DNA of 64,000 nt, taken from positions 15,520,982 to 15,584,981 of the forward strand of contig NC_045134.1 in the NCBI RefSeq assembly GCF_007655135.1, in the 5' to 3' direction. Under the pieces are notes generated by a model. It saw nothing but the letters and a program-made list of their open reading frames with translations, was not told the origin of the DNA and searched no databases. This stretch comes from Punica granatum (lineage: Eukaryota; Streptophyta; Magnoliopsida; Myrtales; Lythraceae). The translations under genes were made by a program, and so were the position numbers. Positions 36,265-47,700 of this stretch are shown piece after piece (positions within the stretch are counted from its first letter, which is position 1; each line of letters starts with the position of its first letter).

Positions 36265-36292
36265 GAATGTAATGGATATTATAAGAAATTTT

Positions 36293-36490
36293 ATGGTGTG
36301 TTTGGTTTCAGAGTTAAAGTAACTTTGATTTTGATTGTAGAAAAGAACAAATGATTGTGTAGTGTGTTGAGTTAAAGTTAAAGTTAAAATTTTTTACTTG
36401 AAAAATGTGTATTTTTATTGTGTACTGTGTTGAGTTAAAGTTAAAGTTAAAATTTTTGTGATTTTAACTGCGAAATCAACGGAGCATAAT
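36293..36490. mobile_element. MITE, TTTGGTTTC-family (copy 1)
   Basis: Left end GTGTTTGGTTTCAGAGTTAAAG and the reverse complement of the right end, TGCTCCGTTGATTTCGCAGTTA, are similar terminal inverted repeats. The interior repeats GAGTTAAAGTTAAAGTTAAAA twice. It resembles the elements at 43746 and 54976. Confidence 0.55.
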
Positions 36491-36699
36491 TTCAATCTGT
36501 AAAATAGTGTGAAAATTGCAGTAAGTAAGAATAGACTTAGGTACTTAGCGGTGTTTTGCTGGATTGTTATGGTCATAACAGTAAGTCCTTAGGAAAGACA
36601 TTGAGACCGTTAGTCAGCGGTGATTGCATAACACCTAAAGGCACTTAAGATTAAACTTACTCTCTTCAATTTACATAAGATTTTGTAGAAAAAATTAAG

Positions 36700-37060
36700 A
36701 TGTTTGCACTATTCAAAAAACGCTCTCGTCGAAAATCCAAAGTTAGTTCAGATACTAGTAGTATTTATTATTTTTAGTCCGCTCAAACTGAATTTCTATG
36801 CCAATAATGGAATCTAACCAAGATCTTTATAATGCACAAGAAGTTCAAATTGCGAATATAGAATAAGATTTACAAAACTAGGATATTCCCAAGACTAAAA
36901 AGAAAGAAATATATGAAGTTGAAATTTTCAATTCTTTTCAAGGTTATACCGTTAAAACGGTTGAAATGAGCTAACCAACTCAGAAGAGTGATAAAAAAAA
37001 ATACTTAAGCAAAATACATATCCATTCATTTATTGATGAGTTATATTTCTCACTAACCAT
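36700..37060 (+). pseudogene. N-terminal part of the endogenous pararetrovirus polyprotein (movement-protein side, tentative)
   Basis: Starts at an ATG followed by a Lys/Arg-rich stretch (MFALFKKRSRRK) and a Ser-rich segment, then breaks at a stop near 36775. It resumes in other frames with IFNSFQGYTVKTVEMS (about 36930-36975). Basic Ser-rich starts of this kind occur at the beginning of caulimovirid polyproteins. The assignment is by general resemblance only. The segment lies on the opposite strand to the other viral pieces. Confidence 0.4.
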
Positions 37061-38149
37061 ATTTATCCTTGTTTAAATATTTCTTTACATATATGAAATT
37101 GTTCATATAATGCATGAATAATTCATAAATTTTTCCTTTACAAAGATTTTTATTATTGAAATTATTAAATATTATGTATTAGTATCTCCAAATTGATATA
37201 TGTATTTATTAATTTGTACCTATTTATTAAAATTTGGGTGAGCTTTAGTATTACATAGATAGATAGATATGAATATATATATATATATATATATTGTATT
37301 ACATATATTTTGTAAATAAAATATTTTCCCTATTTTTCCCTTCGACAAATTATAGAAAAGTTTACAAAATTCAACAATATTTATCATTCATTTCCATATG
37401 TTATAATTCTTTAGATGTAGCATTGATCATTCTAATATTTACTAATTGTAATGATAAATTTATTTGAATATTATTAAGAGTTAATTCATAATTTTAGTTG
37501 CAGGAGTTTTTTTATTATCTAATTTATACTTTCATATATCATTACACTTTTCGACATAACCATAAACTCTTCTAAGATTTATGTAAATTCTAACTTTAAA
37601 CTCTTGGTAAAATTAGATCATATGTTCCTACAGTATATTTGAAATATATCTAATAAAATATATAAATAAAAAAGAACAAATCATTAAAGTTTTTATAGCG
37701 TGATATATAATTTATATCATTTCCAATTCATAAAGTAGTTTCATAGGAGCAATTTCATATCTAATTTATATTTCATTTTTTTCCCAAAATATGCTTGAAC
37801 TCTTCGACAAAATCTAATAAATTCATAACAGCTTTTAGATTTATTTTGATTATCCTATATTTAAGGACTAATTTTGATAATACGGGAAACAAACATTTAT
37901 ATAGGAGAAATTTTATTTCTTATGGCATCGATTTACATATAATAATTGATTTAGAATGTGACAAAATATCTTACTCTTAAATAACTCTGCAAAGAAAGGA
38001 GAATAAAAAGAATTTTAACGCTCAAATATGGGCAAAATAGATAAAATGATACTTTAGAAGAGATTTATTTACAATATCAATCTTCTAAAATTCTAACTGA
38101 ATTTGATATTTATAGAAATAGTTTATATTTTGCGCATATTTGTAGAAAT

Positions 38150-38620
38150 ATTTAATGCTCCAATTAAATAAATTAATTCTTCATTTATCTAAATTGGTCT
38201 AATTTTTGTAGGAATATTTCTTTCATTAAAATCTTTTTTATAAGGTAAAGGACAATATGCTGCTTTCGTTGCCAAAAAGCATTTGATATTGATGAGCATA
38301 TTTCTTTTTCAAACTTTTCTTGCAAAATTTGTACCCTTTCCTGTATTTCTCTTTTTATATTTTGTTGTTCTATTCTTTTTCCTTTTAAATCTTCATTTAG
38401 AAAATTAAGAGATTTTCTTTTGCCTTGATTAAACTTATTGTTTTAAAAATTGAACTACTTTGTAAAGTTAAAAAATCTTTTTCTTTGATAGGATCTAAGA
38501 ATTCAAAACATAGAGTCTTTCGCAAAATATTAGTACATCCTTTAGTTGTTGCTTGAAAAATATATAATTATGTTAAAAATAGCGTATCCAAAATTATTCT
38601 TATGGAAATATCTTTAACCA
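38150..38620 (-). pseudogene. Pararetrovirus reverse transcriptase, N-terminal fragment
   Basis: On the minus strand, several frames together show the features that precede the RT palm in caulimovirids: an ILDTLFLT-like segment, then a Lys/Glu-rich stretch with an SISNAFWQRK-like turn and a P-T-K-x-R-P-I motif. Stops and frameshifts separate them. The palm with its catalytic Asp residues is absent, so the gene is cut before its active site. Confidence 0.6.
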
Positions 38621-38689
38621 AAATAAAATTTGTTATAAAACAATATTCGTTTTTACAAACATGATCATTCAATATTTTATAATTAATTT

Positions 38690-39076
38690 TTAATCTTGAC
38701 CCATTCGCACCGTGAAGTCTTTCGGTAGTTTTTCATAATATATCGTAGGTACTATCCCTTCTTGTAAGCAATTCCTATCTGCTTCAGTATCTAGTAAGAC
38801 TAAAGTGTCTAATTCAAAATCTCCTCCTATGATTACCTTTACTCTTATATGCCACTTTTGTATAGGTATCGTGGAAATAATGTTTAAGAATTCACCTTGA
38901 GATTTACTAGTAGCGTCTTGTGTATCTTTCTTTTCTTCCTTCTTATTTTCTTTCGTGTTTTCTTGGTCTATATTTTGAACATTTTTTGAAACTCCGTCTA
39001 AAGTGGTAAGAAAGTTTTTTATTTCGAAGTTTTCATGCCGTAATTCTCTAATTTGTCTTTTAATTTTATTTATCAC
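38690..39076 (-). pseudogene. Pararetrovirus aspartic protease region
   Basis: A 128-codon open stretch. After a Lys/Glu-rich linker comes VLLDTEAD (residues 93-100) followed by NCLQEG. Caulimovirid retropepsins carry a D-T-G-A-D core here, and in this copy the Gly is Glu, which should inactivate the enzyme. It lies directly upstream (in minus direction) of the RT fragment, as expected for the family. Confidence 0.7.
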
Positions 39077-39113
39077 CTTTGTAAATCTTGAATCGTAGCA
39101 GGCTTACTTTCTG

Positions 39114-39446
39114 GTTTAAATGCGTCAAATATATGTTTAAGATTATACATGACTATTTCTTTTTCTTGCTTGTCTTCTTCCTTTTCTAGAAGCATTTTTC
39201 TAAATTTCATTAAAGTTTCTAATTTTTCTCTTAGTTTTTCTAATTCTTCTATTTTTCCAAAATCTCCTTTTCTTCTTTCGTAATGACATTAATTGATTGC
39301 TTACAAAAACAAACTCCACCTTTTGTACAAGTGTTATCATCTGATTTCGTATTTTGAATTTTGTAAACATATTCAAAATCAATCGAACTAGTTTCTTCGA
39401 AATTAGAAGATTCATTTTCAGAAAGTATCGATAATATTTTTTGTTT
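39114..39446 (-). pseudogene. Coat-protein C-terminal / linker region of the pararetrovirus
   Basis: Acidic Ser/Glu-rich coding remnant (an ILSENESSNFEETSS segment) followed by a Cys-containing stretch and a Lys/Glu-rich coil. It continues the coat-protein reading interrupted by the MITE at 39447-39907, with a frame change at about 39250. Confidence 0.55.
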
Positions 39447-39907
39447 GGGCAAATTACACAAAAAAAACCTAAATTTTGTAAAACGTATCAGTTTTGTCCT
39501 AAATTTTGTTTTGTAACAAAACAAAGCATAAGTTTTCTAAATTGTCTCAAAAATGACATCCGTTATAAATTCAATCAATTTTGCATATATGGACTGTTAA
39601 CTTCATACATAAATTAATAAACAAATAAGATATGTTAAATAAAAAAATTCAAATTTTCAAAAAAGTCTCAATTTCATCATAAATTTAGTATGTAATAAAA
39701 AAACAATATGATTTATCAGATGATGTGTAAACTATGTGGGTCCTGTGGAGTCCACGTAGGCAAATAGACGGCAAACTTAACAGAATGGTAACGGGAAGTC
39801 AAATCTGAGACGATTATCAAAACATGTGATTTTTTTTATTACAAAACAAAATTTAGGACAAAACTGAGACGTTTTACAAAACTTAGGTTTTTTTGTGCAA
39901 TTTGCCC
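39447..39907. mobile_element. Mutator-type MITE inserted in the pararetrovirus
   Basis: 461 bp with long terminal inverted repeats of about 70 bp, starting GGGCAAATTACAC at the left and (reverse complement) GGGCAAATTGCAC at the right; the next segment TTTTGTAAAACGT is shared by both arms. The flanking 9 bp are TTTTTGTTT (39438-39446) and ATTTTGTTT (39908-39916), eight of nine identical, the target length of Mutator-like elements. It has no coding capacity. It splits the viral coat-protein region, so it arrived after the virus integrated. Confidence 0.85.
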
Positions 39908-40192
39908 ATTTTGTTTTAAATCCTCATTCATCGTTATTTCACTAATTTTCTTTTTGACTCGACATTTCAAACTTATATGTCCTTTATTCCTGCATTTGTA
40001 GCAAATTATTGCTCTTTTATTTTTGTAAAGGTTTTTCGTAAATTTTTTCGTGTTATTTTTTGAAGAATAGTTCCTATATTCTTCTTTACATGGTCTTATA
40101 GATTTTTTATTGTATTTCTTTCTAAAAGATTTTTTCACACGTTTAGAAGGAGGAGATAATTTGAACTTTAACTTTAGGTCTGTGCATAGCAT
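39908..40192 (-). pseudogene. Pararetrovirus coat protein zinc-knuckle region
   Basis: Lys/Arg-rich stretch followed by a CX2CX4HX4C knuckle (C64, C67, H72, C77 in the open frame that starts at 40192; motif CYKCRNKGHISLKC). A basic arm followed by one such knuckle is the hallmark of the caulimovirid coat protein. The frame runs into the MITE at 39907. Confidence 0.7.
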
Positions 40193-41279
40193 TAATCTTT
40201 CTTTCGTAACATAATTTATTATTTCACCATATGTTAGAGCATAATAAGGTATATTTCCGCCTTGTCTCTCTCTTCGTTCTCTTACCTTTTATGCAAATAA
40301 GGGTGGTAATTCGGAAATAAATTTTCCTTTCTACAAATCTTGATTGCAGTCAGTTCTTTAAAACATCTTTGCAAAAAATACATCTTTATACCACGTAAAA
40401 TCATATAAAGTGGGACAACTTAGGTCTGTTAATAATTATGTGGATCTTTCTTGCAGTTGATGTGGATCACCAACAAAATGTTTAGTGATTATGTAAATCG
40501 GGGTTGATATTGCTATTTTTACATCTTCTTCGTTTATATTTTGTGTAGCAGTTAAAATATAATTTCATTGTTCTTCCGTTAAATAATTATCCCACATCCC
40601 TTTAGAAGACCAATGAATCCTGCTGTTAGGAGTTTAGCAATTGCGTGATCATTATTATTTTTACCTCTATATGTCGTAGCGGCTATAGTCATTTCGTTAA
40701 TTATGTTAATAATTTGATACTCTGATTGTCCGTTTAGATTCCATTAGTAAAGGCTATCTTCGGAATATGAACTACAAATGCTGGTTCTTTGTATTGTAAA
40801 TCAGGAGGTGCAGGTCTAGGGTAGTATTTTTTGAAAAGAACTGTCTTTTGCCCGGGTTATATCGTCATATCATGTTGATGTTTCAGCTTTCATTATTCAT
40901 TTCCCTAAACTGGTCAACTAAATTTTGAATTTCGTCTTCATAATCTTCACTTTCATTTTTACTTTTATCCTTTTGTGAAATTATCTGAATATTTTTACCC
41001 TTATTTTCCGCTAAAGTGAGTTTATCTATTTTACAGTTATTTCTTTTAACAAATCATTCGTATTTTCTTTATTTAAAATGCAAAGTTCTTCGTCAGAAAT
41101 TACTGGAGGTTTAAAAAGGGGTTTTGAGAGATGAAATTCGGGCTTTGGTTGGAAAGAGGAAGAAGCAATATTATTCCCTATCTTTATTGGAGATTATGTA
41201 CGATATTTTATCCTGTCTAATTGTTCGGACATGGTGTGAAGCATTTGATTAGAAAAATTATTTTGTATCTAAACATTTC

Positions 41280-41990
41280 TTATATCATACTAGCAGGACT
41301 ACTAGTGATTCCTAGTTCATCTTTAATCATTTTAAAAGGTACAACCGTAATTTCTTCCTTAAACTCTAACTCCTTTAATTGAGGGTGAATTGACACAAAT
41401 GTTTCTCCTTTGCATGTATTCCAATTTTGAGTTGTTCTATTAATAGTTAGCAAGTTTAATTTCTTGTATGTTTCAAACCGCTTAAAAAATGAATCTTCTT
41501 CTTTCCAATCATTCATATACTTGTAATAATCCTTTTGAATTTGATCTCTTTGAGTTTTGTCGTAGTCAACAATTTTTTTTTTCTCTTCTATCTTTGTTTT
41601 GTTCGTTGTAGAATTCTTTTTTTATTTTTTCTTTATCGAAGACAAATTCTCTGGTTATCCTATAAATATCTTTATATTCAGAATTATCTGCTTGCATATC
41701 AGACTGTGTGGGAGACATTGACTTTCCCGTCTCTTCTTTGAAAATAGGTATTGGAATTTGCCTATTAAAATCTACTCCTTGCAAATTAATAGAAGAGGTT
41801 TTCGTTGTATGAAAAGAATTCCTAGAAGGAGTTGGAGAAGTACCAAAAGATTCTTAAAAAGAAGAAATTCTCTTAAGGTGTGGGCCTTCAAAGTTCAATT
41901 GGACATTTCCCTCTTCAAATTTTATTATCCTAGAGGGCATACTACTAGAGGAGCTGTCATATTTCAGCATCATTTTCTTAATATTCCATG
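41280..41990 (-). pseudogene. Upstream polyprotein region of the pararetrovirus
   Basis: Two overlapping minus-strand open pieces (41566-41784 and 41280-41516) in different frames, Lys/Glu-rich, the second with FVSIHPQLKELEF. They appear to be one former coding region with a frameshift near 41560. They lie in the right place and orientation for the movement/coat region, but I cannot assign a domain. Confidence 0.4.
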
Positions 41991-42520
41991 ACTCTGAAAA
42001 AGTGACTTCTTCTCGTTTTAAAGATTTGGGTCATGACGCATGATCTTTCTGTATTTGCTTCTATTAAAACTGTCTCTCCCATTTTTTACTTTTAAAGCTT
42101 TTGGTGAGAGTTTAGTGGTCATCAATTTATAATAAAATTCTATATGTTAAGACTAAATATTTTCCCTATTTTGCAAAATAGTGAATTTGCGTTTGTACAA
42201 TTTAAGTTAAAAGTATCTAATACTAAAGGGTCATTTAGATTTATGGAAAAGTTAAGATAACAATTAAAGTCTACATGACCATTATGTAAATTTGGACTGC
42301 TAATAAGGATTTCTTAAAAAGAAATAAACCTTGTTGTAAAAACTTATATTTCGTTATATGTTCTCTTATATATTCTTTCGCAAATATATGTAAAAAAATA
42401 TTTAAGCAAGAAAAAGTAATGGTTAGTGAAAGTTATTTTTCATTATATGAACAATTTCATGTATGAAAAGAAATGTTTAAGCAAGGATAAATATGGTTAG
42501 TGAGAGATATTTTTTGAATA

Positions 42521-43745
42521 TTCTGCTATGATATATGAGAGGTGTCCAACTCTCCAGTCATAATACAGAAAGAGATCCTAAAATTATTGCTAAAGAAAAA
42601 CCAAGGACTTGTCGCTGCTGCTGCTCCTCCTGCCGTCCTCTATTGTTGTCACTGTTGCTCCTTCTTTCCTTCCACTCGCTATGCTGCTTTGCCTCCGGGC
42701 CTCCCACGCCTTAGCTGTTTCTATTCCTCCTCCTCCTTTGCTGCGGCTACTTCCTGCCTAACCTCCCAATTCCCTCATCCTTCACTCACTGTAGCTGCTG
42801 TTGCCATCGCTCTTTCTCCTGCACTCCCAACCCTTTGTTGTTGCTGCTCTTCCCTCCTTTCCAATGACATCTGTTACTAACAGCCCTTCGCAATCGTGGT
42901 TGAGCTCGGCTGGCTTAATTGGACCTCATGGCCTCGAATTAAAAAAAAAAGAATATGGGGAGAGGAAGAAGAAGAGGTCGGCGGCGGTGGGCCTCGCCTT
43001 GGTTGTTCTTTTATTTTGGTTAAAATTCAAGGTTGCAGGGGCCTTGCCGCACGCCGCCACATCATTCCAATCGGAGTCATTGGCAACCTCATAGGGGTGG
43101 TGGTGACGCCGACAAGATCCTCACCGCCGGTACCCCCTTTCAAGTCTTTGGTTTTTCTTATTTTTATTTTTTACGGATTTAATATTATTTAAACACTTTA
43201 TGGGCCTACCTTTAGTGCCACTTGTGCATCATTAGTGTCACATAGCAAAATCGGTCAAAGTTAATGAAGTAATGTCATGATAGATGGAACAAAAAAGTTG
43301 AAATCGGTAAGACTATTTCCATTCACAGTCTCTCATTTTAATCTCCGAAGTGATCTAATCACTGCCACATTATCGCCACATCATTTTGTGACACACTCAA
43401 CAAAAAAACAAGAGACTCGCCACTCTAATTATTTTCTCTGTTTTTGAGTGTTTCATGTGGCCTATATACATATGAAAAAGGGGCCAAATGACTCCTTTTT
43501 AAGAAAGAGCCAAATGGCTCTTTTTTTTTTTTTAAAAAAAAGGGAAGGGGGAAAAGCTATTGCATGTAGAGAGACGCCTCAGTGTGGGCCGTCTTCCGTC
43601 CGCGTCTCTGACATTGCCGCGTCAGCTTCAGAGATGCGGTGGGAGACCGCATCGGAGATAGTTTCACTTTTTGTGTAGTGTTTGAAATTTCGCTCTAAAA
43701 TGATAAAATGAAAATAGTTCATATCTTTTCACCCTAAAATTTAAC
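42521..43745. other. Unassigned intergenic region
   Basis: A CTG/CTC-rich stretch (42610-42880) gives overlapping low-complexity ORFs. Further on there are GT-rich and poly-T tracts (43520-43540). I see nothing that supports a gene. Confidence 0.4.
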
Positions 43746-44014
43746 AATGCGTTTGTTTTCGGAGTTAAAGTCACGAATTTGTGATTGTGATTGTGATTGT
43801 AGAAGAACACAAAAATATATGGGGCCCACCAGTTTGACTTTTGAAATATAAAATGAATGGAAGGTAGAGATAATTAATTATAATGGGATTGTATTTTAAT
43901 AATATATGGGGCCCACCAATTTGACTTTTAAAATGTGTGTTTTGTTGTGTAGTGTTTTGAGTTAAAGTTAAAGTTAAAATCTTAAATCACGACTTTGAAA
44001 ACAAACGGAGCATA
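43746..44014. mobile_element. MITE, TTTGGTTTC-family (copy 2)
   Basis: Left end ATGCGTTTGTTTTCGGAGTT; the right end reversed reads ATGCTCCGTTTGTTTTCAAAGT. The interior has GATTGTGATTGTGATTGT, two copies of ATATATGGGGCCCACCA (about 43815 and 43903) and GAGTTAAAGTTAAAGTTAAAA, the last shared with copy 1. No transposase. Confidence 0.65.
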
Positions 44015-44773
44015 AGCACTTAAAAGTCCAAACAGGCATATACTGAGAGCATGTCACTCAGGTTTGTTTAGATTTATAGGTAAATAGCGAAAAAGAGAGG
44101 GAGTTGAGAGGACTGAATGTACTTTCTAAAAAGATTTTATAGAGGTTACCCTCTCCTTTCCTTTCTTTTCCTCTATTTTCTCGGTTCAAACAGGAGATTG
44201 GGGACAAATTTTCTGAATTCCTTTCACCATTTAAAAGATTTAAAATTTTGAATATATAAACTATGATTTCTTAATTTTCTTTTGAGAGAAAATAAATCAA
44301 AGAAGAGAGAGAAATTGAAAAATAATAAAATAAAAAAATTCCCTAAAAAGCAAACGGGCTTCTGGATTTCTTCAAGAAAATTAAGGGCCTAGATGCAACA
44401 ATTGTAGAAGTATATGGGTCGCAACGAAACAAGACGTTTTGATCGGATGGCACGGCATCATCTCCCTTCTCCTGTGCTGATTGTCCCATTTCCTCAAATC
44501 TTTCCCTCTCAGCAGCTCCTCCTCCTTAAAATACTGCGTGCGACTGTGGGTGACTTTTCCTTTTAAACCCCAACCCCTCTTCTCTCGACGTACATCACCC
44601 AGTCCTCTTTCTAGGGTTTTAGACGGTGCCTTTGCTTTGCCTTCTCTCTTTGATAGAGAGAGATCTCTGCAGTAACACGCCCGATCTTCTCCTCCTCCTC
44701 TTCGCTCTTCTTCTGTCCATGCGCCTGTAGGAAAAACCCACCCGGAGAGACCCGACAAGGAACGTTGCAGTAG

Positions 44774-47700
44774 ATGGCTTCTTCTTACTCCGGGCCGGTG
44801 ACGGCGATGCAGGTGGGTCACAATCGAATCTCAAAATCCCTGCTTTTGCATCTTATTCCGTCCTGACTCGTGGATGGAGTAATATAATCCGCGGGTTCAT
44901 TGAGCTTCTGTGTGGCAGGTCGGCTCGTATTTCGTGGGGCAGTACTATCAGGTGCTTAAGGAGCACCCTGATTTGGCGCATCAGTTCTACACCGAGTCGA
45001 GCGCCATGGTTCGTGTCGATGGGGATAGCAGCGAGGCCGCTTCCTCGATGCTGGTACTGCTTTTGTTCTGCTAAGATCTTAGATTTTTTTGTATTTTAGC
45101 TCCTCGGCGTGAGCACTCTCTTATGGATCTGCGATGCATAAGCAAGAATTGGTTCCTCGTTTTTTTATCTGAGGTTTAGACGAATTGGTCAGAAGGTGCT
45201 GTTGCTGCTCCTTAGGGAGATCGTGAAAACCACCCCTTTGATATCCTTGGTGTCCTTTCGTTTAATGATACTATTCCAAATTTTATGTACAATTCTTGCA
45301 CTACAGGGAATGGCCAATAATCCGACCAGTGTTAATTATCACTCCCGTTTGTTCTAATATCGGGGAACTGATGTCGACATACTTCAACTTTTTTGTTTGA
45401 CTAGTTAGTATACCCGTTTCTCTTACTTCTTTTATGGATAATAATGCTTTAATCTTTTGCTTTTTTTAGCCATTCATCAGTTCATTATAAAGCATAAAGA
45501 TTCTTCATATTCTCAACGTTATGAATTTGGCATTTCAAATAATTTGGCGCCCATTGTTCACGTTCATGATGAGGACTTCAGTACCTTCAGCAGTTTTTAG
45601 AACTAAAATAGAACGCATATTAGGGAAGGAGGTTGAGATTGTGAAAAGAGAGGAGCTAGGAGAGATTTCTGGGATAGATGTCTGGCAGTAAATAATTTTT
45701 CCACGCTTGATCATGAGGTATGTTTGGAGTGCATATATCCAAAAGTCCTGTTATAGGAGTTCCATAACAAGTATTTTCTTTTCTCGTGCATTGAAGTTGT
45801 AGAAAGTGAAATACCGATCGATTTGTATGTATAGTTGCACGCATCTCGGTGGTTATTTCCTATTTGGAATTGTATCTTTCTAGATCTGTCTTTGTTTGCA
45901 AGTTGATTTTTTTTTTTGATGATTGAGCTAACTATAACTTATAATATATACTAGTTTAGAAATGTAGTTTACAAGTGGTCTTCATCATATCATCAAGCAG
46001 GAGTTAAATGGAGTACCCTTTGAGGCTATCATGAGTTACATTCTTGGTTCATTTGATGAAGTTCATGTTACTTATAATATTTTCCTCCTTCCTCCTGCGC
46101 AGGAAATCCACGCACTTCTCATGTCGCTGAATTTAACCGCTATTGAGGTCAAGACGATCAACTCTCTCGAGTCTTGGAATGGGGGAATTGTGGTCGTGGT
46201 ATCAGGTTTAGTTAAAACGAAGGATTTCCACAGTAAGAGGAAGTTTGTGCAGAACTTTTTCCTTGCACCTCAGGAGAAGGGTTATTTTGTCCTCAACGAT
46301 ATCTTTCAGTTCTTCGAGGAGGAACCTATTTATCAGCACCCCGCAACCATGATGCCCGAGGACAAAGTCAAGATGCAGTTAAATGCACCTAACTCTCTCC
46401 CTGAGCCACCAGGTAAGGTTCTGCACTTTCGCTTCTATTCAGATGTATTAAATAGTAAGAGTATACTCAGAGTGGGGTTGCACTGTGCTGTTGTGCTCGT
46501 TGGACTTGAGATATGCCTTTACAAAAACAAACTGCCAAACCTGAACAGCCGCCCGCAACAACCAAAAAAAAAAAAAAGAAGAAAAAAGAGAGGAAAAACT
46601 ACGATAAAAGGGATGAATTCTGGATTGTAGCTTGGCAATTGATTGATCAATTTTTGATGAGGAAGTACACATCTTGAAGACCAGTTGGGTGCTCTGGTGT
46701 ATGTATCCCTTCCCAGTGCTTTGCAAAGGCAGCTGGCCACTCGCCAAATGCGCTGGGGCGCCAGCCCGGCCCCTTCTTTGATATCAGGCAAGCAATGCCA
46801 GTGAGGGAAGCGCTTTTGATGCTTTATCAAGAGATGAATGGTCCACAGGGCACTTGCCTGTTAAAACTTTTTCTTTGCTCTGATTTTCTCGGATGGAAAT
46901 AAGATCACTTTTACAGCTATTGTACATATTGACATCAGATGCAGCCCTCCCCTGACGTGCTAATGGATGGGCAGTGAGACCTGATCCTTACTACTTTTAA
47001 ATTTTTAAAAAAACCTGCTACTTCATTTTCTTCGTTCAGTTTTTCGTTGGTCTCTCACTCTTCTTCTGTCAGAGATTTCCCTCTCACTCATCTTTATACT
47101 CCCAATTGATGATTTCTCTCTCAAATTGAAAACCACCAGGACTCACTAACCATTAAAAGAACCACTCTTCCTTTGCAATGTTAATTTTTTATTTTTATTT
47201 TTGTTTGTTTTTACTCTGCTTTGCTTTGTTGAAGCTGTTATTTCTCTGACACTCTGTTTCTTCCTTTTATAACGAGATGCATGATCTTTTTCTTTCAAGA
47301 ATCTGAAGTTTTTATTTTTATTTTATTTTTAATTTTAAAATTATCTTCTGCAAAATGATCTTTATTAGGTACAGTGTAAGAGTTATTGTGAAGCATACGG
47401 GATAAATCTATTTGAACCATTGTAGATACAATTTATTATGCTTTTTCATTATTGCCTGACTTTGCTTGGTCCTAGCACCACAGGCTGTATAGGCCCCTAG
47501 CACATTAAGGGCGCCTAAAGCTTTTAAAAACACTAGGATATTTACTTATGGAAAAAGAAAGCATAGTTTTATTAGTTTGTTTTGTGGGATTGGTTTTATG
47601 AATTATGTACTACACTTTTTCTTAATCTCCTTCAAGGTGAGCTTATTGATTTAGCTACTAGTTATTTGGAAAGATAAGAGCTTGAATTAGAAGAGAAAGA

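Larger units (their letters stand above)
36700..42520. mobile_element. Endogenous pararetrovirus (Caulimoviridae) remnant, rearranged
   Basis: The very AT-rich block holds pieces of a caulimovirid-like polyprotein. A short N-terminal-like piece lies on the plus strand (36700-37060). On the minus strand, from about 42000 down to 38150, come an upstream polyprotein region, a coat-protein zinc knuckle, an aspartic protease and the start of the reverse transcriptase. All pieces are interrupted by stops and frameshifts. A non-coding segment at 37046-37120 recurs inverted at 42440-42520. The head is therefore inverted relative to the rest, as often seen in integrated caulimovirids. It is non-functional. 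The genus is not determined. Confidence 0.7.

Noticed and set aside
42542..43192. ORFs of 97-112 codons
   Set aside because: CTG/CTC-rich low-complexity translation (Ala, Cys, Ser runs) in overlapping frames; no domain or splice structure.
44381..44834. Minus-strand ORFs of 146 and 71 codons
   Set aside because: They are antisense to the CT-rich leader and first exon of the G3BP-like gene and have no family resemblance.
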